This document shows positions 11,113-20,426 of a stretch of 60,000 nucleotides of DNA, piece after piece. The stretch spans positions 29,328,001-29,388,000 of the forward strand of contig OX485806.1 in assembly GCA_950295325.1 (NCBI GenBank). The letters are read 5' to 3'. The translations under genes and the position numbers were made by a program. The notes below the pieces were generated by a model. That model was not told where the DNA came from, did not search any database, and saw only the letters and a program-made list of their open reading frames with translations. Position 1 is the stretch's first letter, and each line of letters begins with the position of its first letter. The DNA is from Polytrichum commune. Its lineage: Eukaryota > Streptophyta > Polytrichopsida > Polytrichales > Polytrichaceae.

Positions 11113-12523
11113 TCTTCAACCCCCACAATCCCAATCACAAGGGTGGGGTGTGGTGGGGAGAAACCTGGGCTAGATGCCCACCTCTTTGAGTTGGACCCCT
11201 GGGTACGCAACTCCCATATTATACGCAAGGGGCATCGTACTTAAAACGGCTTAGAGGACGGCTTTTGTAAAAATTATATCAAATTAAAATGATCAAAAAG
11301 TTGGGTGAAGACCAAATTAAATAAATGAGATGAAAAAAAAGTTGGGTTGCATATTTATTAAGCCTCCCATTAAAATTATAAGCCACGAATAGTTGCCTCC
11401 CATTAAAATTAGAATTCATTCACAATGTTAAAATTTTATTAAAAAGTCCAAAAAGTTGGGTAGTTTGACCTATGGTACCTGTATTAAAAAAAAATCATAT
11501 AATTAGGTTTTTAATGCAATTATATGCTTCAAAATATATTCATTTCCTATATATAATTACATTTTTGGATTCCTTGTTAGAAGGGCTACAAGGGTTTCCT
11601 ACATTAAAACAAATTGTATCACTCAATATTGGACTAAAACGCATTATAAGTGATTATAATCAGGACCATATAATACGGGAGTTGCGTACCCGGGGTTGGG
11701 CCCCTATCACTATTACCCAAATTGAAAGCGCATGCAACTATGCAACTCTAACATACATACTCTATAACTTCCCTAATATCACGCATGTGGCAACCAAAGT
11801 GCACATGATATCAATGTTAGCATGGATGTGTGGTAATAGAGCACAAACATAGCATGTGACATTATGGAACAACACAAAGTCAAGATTGTAATTGTGACAA
11901 TGATGACAACGTGATGTGTGGGAGCGTGCGATTTGAATTCTTTGGCGGACTGATTTCATGTCAGAGTCAATGATATTTGAGAGGAAAATGTGACAACGAG
12001 GAGGGCAATTTGAACTAATCAATTTCCCCAAGGTTTTGGGATACAAGAGAGGAAGTGACATAACAAAGGGTGACATTACAGAGGTTGGGGTGTATTTTTG
12101 TTCTTTGAAACTTCCGACCCCGAAAGTAGCATTGAAATACCCTAATTAATCTACAAGGACCCACCCACTTGAGATGGAGAAACCACAAACCTTCCGAGGA
12201 GTCATGAGCTTTTGACTAGACCCCGTTTACCTTGGTAATAGTGGTAAGGGGGGGCCCAGCTCAAAGAGAGGCGGGCGTCTATATATAGTAGTGGCTGGGT
12301 GGGGGTTGCAAATTGCAATGTTGGTGAGGCTCCTGTGTGGGTAAATTTAGCGTCAGCGGCAGTCATCTGCGCCTGCAAGGCCGCCGCTACCGCGCGGCTA
12401 CAAGCGGCCTGCGACTGCTGCCAGCCCTGGCTAGGCTACTAGGCTTCACCACAGCCGCCTTCCCTGCCTACCTGCCTGCTGAGTTGGCTTCCATTCTCTC
12501 TTCTGCCATTGCATGTTCCCTTA
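11113..12523. other. intergenic, nothing recognised
   Basis: AT-rich to mixed sequence with ORFs up to 126 codons that resemble no known protein. CCATTAAAATTA-type blocks are repeated near 11367 and 11398. Confidence 0.4.
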
Positions 12524-13474
12524 GGGCCACTTCACACACGAGACTGAGGGGCGGTTTACACTATGGACCATGAAGTCGTCCCACGTAAGAGGCCTATTTT
12601 GCATGGGACGACTTCATGGGACAACTTCCATGGTCCGAGTTACTAAAATATTAGTTTTCATGGTTCATGGGCCCTTCACTAGGTGTAAACCGAATGTGGA
12701 CCATGAAGAATGACCATGCACCAAAAAGGCTTAAAACGGCATTTTTCTGACATGGGCCCTTGCTCTTTTTCCCGGACCACCTCTTTTGCTTGTCCCAACG
12801 GAAAACCCGTTGGACCATGGCAGTGGATAGAGTAGGCTTAAAAAATAATATTTTGTGGACCTCAACCTCCGTGGTCACTCTGCCATTTTTTCCTTGGTGT
12901 AAACCCAAGTCGTCCCGGGACGACTTCAACGTCCAATCACATCGCTTAGACGGCCGTGGGACGACTTCATGGTCCATAGTGTATACCGCCCCTGAGAGCC
13001 CGTGACCATTTCATTTCAAGCACTCTCATTGGTGGAAACGGCGGAGCCGGTCCAAGTTCGCTTCACACTACGCTTGAGGGACCAACGGAGTATGTGAATG
13101 CAAGGTGGATGTAAAGTCTACATGGATTCCTACATGGCATCGAATGGATCATGTTTTATGGTCGCTTGGACTATTTTTAAAGACCATCTCTTGGAGGTAG
13201 GCCTAACCCAAAAACCGGGAGACCACATGGCACTCTGACCACTCACAATTGTTGATTTATTTTATTTTATTATATACGAGGACCTGCGTGAATAAAAATT
13301 CATTGAAATAGCATTCGCTTGAGGGTGCGGTCGCATATGACTTCACGCTACACTCCAGGGTCCATGACCACACTCCATGATTTTGGAGATGTTTTGGGGT
13401 GGCCTTTGGACACTTCTTTTTTGGGCTCTCACAGTTTCATGATCACGGTTCTTGGTTCGTGTGTGAAGTGGCCC
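12524..13474. mobile_element. MITE family S, copy S1, interrupted by H2
   Basis: The ends read GGGCCACTTCACACACGAG and, inverted, CGTGTGTGAAGTGGCCC. TTA precedes it and TTG follows. Removing H2 and one 3-bp duplication leaves 503 bp, exactly the length of S2 (31780-32282), which lies in the opposite orientation. The superfamily is probably PIF/Harbinger, from the 3-bp flanks. Confidence 0.75.
12548..12992. mobile_element. PIF/Harbinger-like MITE, family H, copy H2, nested in S1
   Basis: 445 bp with terminal inverted repeats GGGGCGGTTTACACTATGG...CATGAAGTCGTCCCACG / CGTGGGACGACTTCATGG..CCGCCCC. The target duplication TGA (12545-12547 and 12993-12995) is confirmed by the uninterrupted site in S2, which reads ACGAGACTGAGAGCCCG on the complementary strand. 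The left arm has its own internal hairpin (CCATGAAGTCGTCCCACG / CATGGGACGACTTCATGG). Confidence 0.85.
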
Positions 13475-13589
13475 TTGTTATACACTCGCTCTGCTTTCCT
13501 AACACCCGCGGCTTGCCTACCTAGGGGGGTAACAATGAAATTCAACCCTTCCAGTTTGGAGGGAATTTTCACATGCAAGTGTTTAAATT

Positions 13590-13945
13590 AAGGATCATGG
13601 CTTAAACCCAAGGTCTTTACCTGGATCCCACTGGCATTTTGAGGTTGAGATGCCCAAGGTCGGAATAGTATTCAAATCGGTGATTTTCCACCCAATCATA
13701 GTGGGGGGTATCCAGGTGAACCGGATGTTTTCAACCAACCATGTGGGAACCTAGGGGCTTGCCCTTGGGGGAAATAGGTGTTAGCTCGTTTGTCCGTGCA
13801 TGTTCAAGGTGTTCACCTTCGAAAGGAGACAACAACCGTCAGGGGGGTCTAATTTTAGCAATGCACATTACAAAATTACATATAGGTTAAGACCAAGTAA
13901 AAAAGGAAGCAACACCATTAATTCATGCCAGTGGCAACATCGGAG
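13590..13945. repeat. dispersed repeat, copy 2 (pairs with 1258-1660)
   Basis: Same family and orientation as 1258-1660. It stops abruptly at 13945, exactly where the retrotransposon terminal repeat begins. The sequence expected next from copy 1 is not found after the distal terminal repeat, so the far side of the insertion site has been rearranged or lost. Confidence 0.6.
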
Positions 13946-14266
13946 TGTCACGGTATGCGGCGTCAGCGGCCACACCTTATCCGTTGGGCTTCATCCATTT
14001 AGAGTTGGATGGATGAACCTTACTTTTGGAAAGTGAGGCTCCTAAGTGAGGAGCCTCCTCCTTGGCTTGGCATTCTTGCCAAGTCAAGTCTTGTGAGTGA
14101 GTGTGTGAAGAGAGCTTGTGTGAGGTGTAGATTGCATGTGTTTACAATAAATCTTGAGTTCTTCTCCACTCTCTTGCACTCTTGGATTCTTCCTTTGTGG
14201 GGTGAGAAATAGCTTGACTAATTATGTGCATTTGAAGAGAGATTTAGAGCTCTTGCAAGGGTTTGA
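13946..14266 (+). repeat. 5' terminal direct repeat (LTR), alignable part
   Basis: Aligns with 23888-24214. By eye about 95% identity, with a 12-bp insertion (GCTCCTAAGTGA) near 14038 relative to the 3' copy. It contains an AATAAAT motif and a pyrimidine-rich CTCTTGCACTCTTGGATTC block typical of LTR R regions. Similarity stops at about 14266 without a terminal CA, so the true LTR end is unknown. A much longer LTR reaching towards 16.2 kb, with the 3' copy truncated, is possible. Confidence 0.75.
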
Positions 14267-14589
14267 CTCTCTTCCTTCTCACTTGGCAAGAATACCTTAG
14301 TTTTTTTATGTTTTCTTCTTCATTCTTGAGATGTAACGCGCAAGGGAGGGCGTGAGGAAAGGAGTGACAAAGTTGTGAAGTTCCGGAGCGAGAACACCAC
14401 GGATTTGCAAAGCAACATGAAGAATGTTTGCTTGTGAAGGTCACTTCAAGGTGAATTGTGGTGATAAGATGTTGAATTCTCCATGGAATTTTATATCAAT
14501 TGATTGTCTGCAAGCTTGAATTCACAACATTGAGTTGTGAGGAACTATTCTTGTTTGTATTCGGAAACAATTCATTCATTCAAAAATTA

Positions 14590-14765
14590 AAAAAAATTAA
14601 ATTTTTTTAGAAGAAACCAAAAGCCGGCTCCGGGAGCCTGAGCTCCTGGCCGCCTCTGCTCGGTGGCTAGCAAGCCTCGCTACCCCGCTACCCGTCCGAG
14701 CCCGGGTTCGAACCGGGGTCTTCTGCAACAGGGGCCCGAGTGCCAGCCAACTACGCCACCTCGGC
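14590..14765 (-). mobile_element. tRNA-derived SINE-like insertion
   Basis: On the minus strand there is a good pol III A box TGGCGTAGTTGG (plus 14747-14758) and a perfect B box GGTTCGAACCC (plus 14703-14713), 33 bp apart. About 100 bp of unrelated GC-rich body follows, then an A/T-rich tail near 14590. The tRNA-like part cannot form a normal acceptor or anticodon stem, so it is a SINE head rather than a functional tRNA gene. Target duplications were not resolved. Confidence 0.6.
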
Positions 14766-14879
14766 TTGGTGGCAGATAAGGAGCGGGGAGATTTTTTAGC
14801 ATCGCTGGTTGAGGTCTTGGCTGCCTCCCTAGCAGCCAAGAGATCAAGTAGATTTTTGGGCATAAGGGGTCGAGGCTGC

Positions 14880-15215
14880 CTCCCTGATCGGGGAGCTTGT
14901 TGGGCATAATAGGTTGAGACCTTAGTGTTTGCAAGCCCAACCGATTGAGATCTTAGTGTTTGCAAGCCCACCTGGTTGAGACCCTAGTGGTTATAAGTCC
15001 AACCGTTTACGGGTTAACATGCCTCGAACACCTTAACATGCCCTCGAACATGCCCGGGTTTCCATTATTAATTTGGGGTACATTATACATTCCTTTAAAA
15101 TGATAAGTAATTTTTTTTGCAAACTTGAGCTACAACCGGTTAATTGTAAAAGCCAACCGGTTCATTTTTAATTAACTGCCGGTCCTCCCCGAGCATAGTT
15201 TAATGTGAAATTGTG
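14880..15215. repeat. family C repeat fragment (CCGGTT-rich)
   Basis: Contains GTTGAGACCTTAGTGTTTGCAAG three times in slightly different form, then CCAACCGGTT blocks and CCTCCCCGAGCATAG. These blocks recur in the family C copies near 40381, 46839, 47236 and 48349. Here it lies within the 5' part of the retroelement, so it was probably inserted into it. Confidence 0.5.
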
Positions 15216-16446
15216 GCAAGCCTAGCTTAGTTAGTTTTTCTTGTGTCATAGTGGATATCAAGATGGTTGTTCAAAAGCTTGTTTAGAGTAAGTTAGCTTG
15301 TTAAGGGCTTCTCCACTATTATTATTTTAACCAAGTTAGTATCTAAATTCCTATTTGCAATTAATAGCCCACCCACACATTGATCACGCATGAAAACTTG
15401 GGGTTTGAGACAACCCAACATATTCGCAAGCACCTTATGAAATTAAGGTGTTTGAGTTCCGGGAGAGAACGACATCGCGGGAGCATCCCGGAAAACGCGC
15501 AGGGCGTGGGATTGCGGCGAATTCGCAATTGGTTTCTTTTCTTCCACATTGACTTGGTAGAGGTACTGGGAATATGAAGGATTTTCATTTTCTTTTGCTT
15601 CAATTGGGGGCCAGACATGGGCATTGGGTTTATTTGGGGATAGGTTTATAGATTGTTGAGGGATTGCCTAGGGGTGGAGCGTGGCATATGGAATCACCAT
15701 TCGACTTAACAAGATAATTGTTAAAAGCGAATTGTGTTAAGAAACACAGATTCCATGGATTTCAAAGAGGAGGAGATTTTATGTCGTAGCACTAGATGAG
15801 TGATGTGGTTATGCAATTTCTTTTCTTAAGCAACAGGGGCTTTTCATTTTGACCACCAACCGCAGGCGGGTGCCGGTTGGTCGCGGTCGCTTTCAATTTT
15901 TGTTTAAGTATTGTTTTGGGGAAGAGGATCCAGTGTTGTTATTGCATTGTTCCTTGTATTTTGTTGTGGTACCTTCCCCCGTGGCGGGCCGTTGTGTTGG
16001 AGTCTTCCAACATTGCCCTATTTTGTGTTGTCATAAATTGTGATAGGATATTGTAGGGGTGAGGTCGGAGTAATGACCAACGAGACCCTTATGTGTGCAC
16101 CAAGTGGGCGGTGCTTGTATTTCCTTATGGTGAGGTTGGGTTGATGACCAGCAGACCATAAGTTTGGTGGTGTTTGCAGGTGCAAGTTGTCTTTAACCTA
16201 TCAACCCTTTACCTTTACACCACATTAGTTTAGGTTGTTGGCTCCAGTGATCGAACCCATTGCGAGTTTATGGTTACAACGCGAAGCCAACATTATCGTT
16301 CTCCGTCTTCGGCATCATTGCAAGGTCGATCCTCGGACCTTTTGGACACTAAACCAGTGGTAGCACCCGACGAGGTTTTTTAGCCTACTTCGGCGTGGGG
16401 GACTGCCACTCGGTCTCACGTCCTTTGGGTGGGATCCTTCGACGAG
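15216..16446 (+). other. retroelement 5' leader, no gene
   Basis: Non-coding stretch before gag. At 15365 it has a lone TAGCCCACCCACAC end like that of the MITE at 31508. TGGCTCCAGTGATCGAACCC at 16239-16258 starts with TGG as primer-binding sites do and lies about 190 bp before gag. Its complement does not have correct tRNA T-arm and acceptor spacing, so it is only a weak candidate. Confidence 0.35.
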
Positions 16447-17865
16447 ATGGAGAAGGAGTCGCGAGGCAGCATCCGAGACCGATTTTCTGGTCGAGCGGGG
16501 ACCATTTTCCTGCAAGATTGGAAAATTCGGTTCAGGACATGGATGAGGGAGAAGCGTCAACGAAACACCAATTTCAACGACTGGTATGCGTTCGAGCTTC
16601 TGCCCCAGCATTTGGAGCACGAAGCTCTTCAGACTTATGAGCAGTGGACGGAGGCTCATTGAATGGAGTTGCGCCAGATTGAGCGGTACTGGAAGACTCG
16701 GGTTGAGTTGGTATCCGCATTGAAGGAAGGCGCAACTTCCAGTTTGATGGCTGTTCCTGAGATCAAGACGGAGGTACCAGAGGGAGTATATGTGGTAGAT
16801 GTGGAGGGAGCTTCTCTTGAGGATCCCATGGCTAAGGGTCATGCTTCCGCTGCAGCGAGTATGTCGAGCCCAGTTATTCTACTATCGCGTTATGCCCAGG
16901 CCACCCAAGCGGCTTTAGCCTCTTTAGGGGCTCCGCCAGATTTTGAGCCATTGCGGGCATTTGAGCTACATATACAGGAGGAATACGGAGGCTTCCGTCG
17001 TGACCAGATGTATCGAATACAAGATTTCAGACGGGAGAAGGACGATACACCTCGTACCATGTATACGAGGTTGGCGAGGTTTGCCAGAGAATCTGGAGGG
17101 GTGCTCGCGGAAAGTCAATTGGTGAAGGTGTTATTGTCAAAGATTGACAAACGCCTCCTTCATTTGGCGTTGCCCATGATCATCATGGAGTTTGGTGGTC
17201 GGGCGACACTCGCAGAGACATTCGCCGTGGTAGAGCAATGTGATTGCGCCTTGTGTCAGCACGACGCCATGGATTTGGTGTCCTTGCTAGTAGATTCTAG
17301 CAAATCCCGGAAAGTTCCGGTTGCGGCTGCGGGATTGGCGGAGGCCGAGGAGGACAAGACCATGTATTATTGGTCTTGTGGGCAGACACGCCACACTAAG
17401 AAGGATTGTTCTTCGAAGCAAAAGCCAGCCCAGACCGTAGGTAATCTAAAGCGGAAACCATTTGTTCCCGCTAAGGATTCGACGAAGGGCACGGCTAAAC
17501 ATTTGCCCAAGCAGTTGAAGTGTTCCCATTGTGGGCGGAACAATCACGCGGTGGACAATTGCTTTGCTCTCCATCCTGAGAAACGTCCTTCTTCCGACCG
17601 GGAGAAGACATTGGAGGCGAAGATTGGAGCCATGGAAGAAAGGTTCAAAAGCTTGGCGTCATCCGGCCAAATCTTGGCCTCACCGTCTTCCTCCGGAGCT
17701 GATGCTAGTTCTTCCACTCCGGATTATTATATGTTTGGGGCCTCGGGCGAGATGGTGAGTTCCGCAGCCGTAATACGTGCTCAAGCCGTGTCACAAGCCA
17801 TACCTTCAACCACAGGTGAATATGTAGCAAGCTTGCGAGCTCGGGACAATGCGCCCGCGGACTAG
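16447..17865 (+). pseudogene. gag (capsid/nucleocapsid) of the gypsy element, broken
   Basis: Forms the retroelement particle and packages RNA. One frame runs from the ATG at 16447 to TAG at 17863-17865, broken by TGA at 16660-16662, after which an ATG follows immediately. The N-terminal part (LQDWKIRFRTWMREKRQ, FELLPQHL) and the middle (FRRDQMYRIQDFRREKDDTP) look like Gag capsid helices. Two zinc knuckles follow: the first (near 17365-17409) has Tyr where the first Cys should be (YWSCGQTRHTKKDC), while the second, CSHCGRNNHAVDNC (17521-17562), is a perfect CX2CX4HX4C. The tail is Ser/Ala-rich. Two knuckles, one lost, is unusual but not unique among plant gypsy elements. The ATG was chosen because an in-frame stop at 16381 lies upstream. 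Confidence 0.85.
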
Positions 17866-18378
17866 ATTGGTCAGGCACGACTACCATTATCTTTTGGATT
17901 GGCCGATGCCGTCCAATCTGTCAGTGGTCGTCATCCCAACGATGAGGTTTCAAATTCAGCGACTGACGTGGCTCATACGTTGGCATCCAAGGTGTTGCAC
18001 ACGCCTTTGTTCACGGCAATGGAGTGGTCGTTGCCAGAGTTCCAAACTGCTAAGGCTTTTCACTTAGCGAGTAGGATTTTGGAAGGGAAGGCATCCTTAC
18101 CTTCTCTGACCGTGGCTCAAGCCATTACGGACATCCCTGCTTCTGAAGATCTTGAGGAAGTGGCCAAACGACGAGCGAGACTTGCTGTAGAGACCATTGC
18201 GTCTTTTGACGCATACACCTTAGATGATAGGGCGCCAACCGCGTCTTATGATTCACCAGTATCCGCGGGAGCAACTTATCTGTCTGATGTCGCTGCTAGA
18301 CCTGCCCGCGAGCGCCGCGGCATTCGACCCAGCGTTGTGCGTATGGTGAATGATATCGGTATTTTGGTGGTCAGTCGC
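17866..18378 (+). pseudogene. gag-protease linker of the gypsy element
   Basis: After the TAG at 17863 the gag frame stays open to 18426, giving a hydrophilic, Ala-rich segment (FGLADAVQSVSG ... ATYLSDVAARPARERRG) with no domain I recognise. The TAG may be the natural gag stop or a mutation, and the segment is either the start of pol or the end of a gag-pro fusion. Confidence 0.6.
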
Positions 18379-18782
18379 ACTGGAAGCAATGCTACTCGGG
18401 TTGCTCCCCGTTGTGTGATGATGGATTGAGGGGCACAACCAGTTATGATCGGCAAGAGGTTTGCCCAAGAGTTGGGGTTGGCTGCCGAGGATTGGGTCCC
18501 TGTCCATTCACCATTGTCACATCCATTGGTCACGTGGAGCGGGCCACGGGTTATACTCGCGAGCCATTACAGCTTAGCTTCCAAGTGAAACCTGAAGATC
18601 CACCCGCACCTATTCTTCTTAGGTGTGCGGTGACGGATGCGACCAACTATGACATTTTAGTTGGTCAGCAAGCACTTTATCCTCTTGGTTTTGGTTTGGA
18701 CAACTGGACTGAGGAGGCATGGATCCGACTAGGTTGGTCAACTGGGGATGGCCGTAGCGAACTTATTCCTGTCGTTTTCGCG
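18379..18782 (+). pseudogene. retropepsin-type aspartic protease, broken at its active site
   Basis: Cleaves the polyprotein in intact elements. The N-terminal half is in the gag frame. The catalytic Asp codon (GAT, 18424-18426) is followed directly by TGA where family members have Ser or Thr, then by GAQPVMIGKRFAQELGL, a good match to the flap-side sequence of Ty3/gypsy proteases. Around 18500-18507 the homology moves to the next frame, which continues through TNYDILVGQQALYPLGF, matching the conserved C-terminal ILG-type motif. So there is one nonsense codon exactly in the D-S/T-G-A motif and one frameshift. Whether the shift is decay or a relic of programmed frameshifting cannot be told from one copy. 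Confidence 0.75.
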
Positions 18783-19079
18783 GCGGCCGCGACCATAGCA
18801 CCATTATCCATGGTTTTGGGATGTGGTGCTATTGTGGATACATTGCCTTATGGTTCCATATTGTTGGAAGAGTCATTGGCATTCATGGGGAGTACAGACG
18901 ATCCACAGGATATGGCATCTAAGGGTGCATTAATGCGCCATCCCAAGGACCTCCTTCCTCGTTGGCGTGATTCCGCCGAGCTATTTCGGAGGTGTGAGAA
19001 TATTATTCACTCTCTCACTCCTAGGACACCGGTCATACCGGATGCCCTCTCGGCATTGGCACATTCCATTTTATAACAG
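18783..19079 (+). pseudogene. linker between protease and methyltransferase
   Basis: Open in the pol frame to TAA at 19074-19076. It encodes about 95 residues with no recognised domain (LEESLAFMGSTDDPQDMASK, RWRDSAELFRRCENIIHSL). It sits where gypsy elements normally go straight from protease to reverse transcriptase, so it came with, or evolved around, the methyltransferase insertion. Confidence 0.5.
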
Positions 19080-20171
19080 CCGCCAGACGCGGGGATTACT
19101 TTGGTCGAACTATTTGGGGGCATCGGCACGGGCTTAGCAGCCGTATTGGAGGTTGGCCTCACGGTCAGACGGTATGTCTATGTGGACAACTCTCAAGTGT
19201 CCACCTTTGTGGCTCGTCACCATCTTCACCAATTGATGGTATTATACCCCCAGCAGTTACCTCCAACTGCCATTCGTGGGTGTTTTTCACGTCTCCCTCG
19301 TGATGTCACACTCATTAGTGACGCCGACTTACGACATTTGGGTCCGGTGGATATGATAATTGCGGGATGGTCATGCTAGGGCCATTCACGTGCTGGAGCC
19401 GGCCGAGGTCTAGAAGATCCCAGGTCTAATTTATTTTGGGACCTCATCCGCCTCATGCAGTGGTGGTTTTCCCACCAACATACCCCTTCATGGTATATCT
19501 TCGAGAATGTACCATTGTTGGGAGACTCTCGGGATAAAGTGTTGGAAGGCGATCATTATGTTCGTCAACACCTTGGAGATCCCATTTTTGTGGATGCCGC
19601 GAGCATTGGTTCTTATGCCCACCGGCCTCAGTGGATTTGCACCAACCTCGCACCATCATCTACTTTAGCTGCAGCATTTTCTGCAGTACCTCCACCTTTG
19701 GATCAAAAGGTGGATGACATCTTGGATCCAAACCGGACCTCTTTGCCGGTTGTTGGAGATGATTTACCCCCGTTGGCATTGGTCAACAAAGTGGGGGCAC
19801 CACGGAAAGCATTTCCCACCTTTATGACGTTTCCACAGTCATTCGCCTTCCGCGATCGGGGGCCGGGTATGGTGTGGGATACTAACACCAAAACCCACAC
19901 CGAACCCTTGGCTGATGAACGCGAGCGTGCCATGGGTTTTCGCACTGGTACAACTGTAGCTCCTGGCCTTTCTGAGGGCCAACGACGCTTTGTATTGGGC
20001 CAAGCCATGGATCTCCATACCATGGTGTGGACTGCTAGTTTATGCCTTGCATTACAACGGCATCATGGTGACCAATTTTTGTCTCTGGGTGCAGAGGATT
20101 CTGGTCAGGGGGCACAACGGTCCACATCCATGGAGAAGAGAATTGGTGTCAGGGTTGGAGAAGCCGAATGA
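19080..20171 (+). pseudogene. cytosine-5 DNA methyltransferase domain inside gypsy pol
   Basis: This family transfers a methyl group from S-adenosylmethionine to C5 of cytosine in DNA. Motifs appear in canonical order: I, VELFGGIGTGLAAVLEVG (SAM binding); II, VYVDNSQ; IV, DMIIAGWSC with the catalytic Cys codon at 19374-19376; VI, YIFENV (the ENV Glu); VIII, AHRPQWICTNL; IX-like, ERERAMGFRTGTT; X, VLGQAMDLHTMVW. The motif order is not permuted as in plant DRM enzymes. The short catalytic-only form with GF..G.T..QRR.VLGQ is nearest to DNMT3-type or bacterial enzymes, but I cannot settle the origin by eye. Oddities: Ser in place of the Pro before the catalytic Cys, and a TAG right after that Cys (19377-19379) where the family has Gln. 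A TAA (19074) precedes the domain and a TGA (20169) follows. All motifs share the pol frame. Confidence 0.88.
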
Positions 20172-20426
20172 ATCTTTCGATTCGAGCATGAGGTAATGGA
20201 GGAGCTCCGAGCTCAACGAGTTTATACTGCTTTGGCTTCTTCACCTCCGGTGGTGGCTTCATCATCACATATTGGTGGTGATGAAGAGGGGATGGACCCT
20301 ATTGCTAGCACGGAGGTTGGGGGCATGGTTAATGCCCCCTCCTCTCATTAGTAGTTAGAGTCCGTGCCAGTACCAGGTGGCTTTCTTCTAGTGGAAAGGG
20401 AGACCACATAGTTTGGTGATTGGCCG
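20172..20426 (+). pseudogene. linker between methyltransferase and reverse transcriptase
   Basis: Continues the pol frame with stops TAG at 20349, TAG at 20352 and TAG at 20409. Ser/Val-rich and probably an unstructured spacer (FEHEVMEELRAQRVYTALAS). The methyltransferase and reverse transcriptase were therefore parts of one polyprotein. Confidence 0.55.

Noticed and set aside
14690-14765. A functional tRNA gene on the minus strand
   Set aside because: A and B boxes are good, but acceptor and anticodon stems do not pair; a SINE head explains it better.
16239-16258. Firm primer-binding site for the retroelement
   Set aside because: It starts TGG, but its complement lacks the 16-nt spacing from T loop to CCA that a tRNA end needs, and no LTR end CA precedes it.
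16315-16842. 175-codon minus-strand ORF
   Set aside because: Shadow of gag on the opposite strand; no family resemblance.
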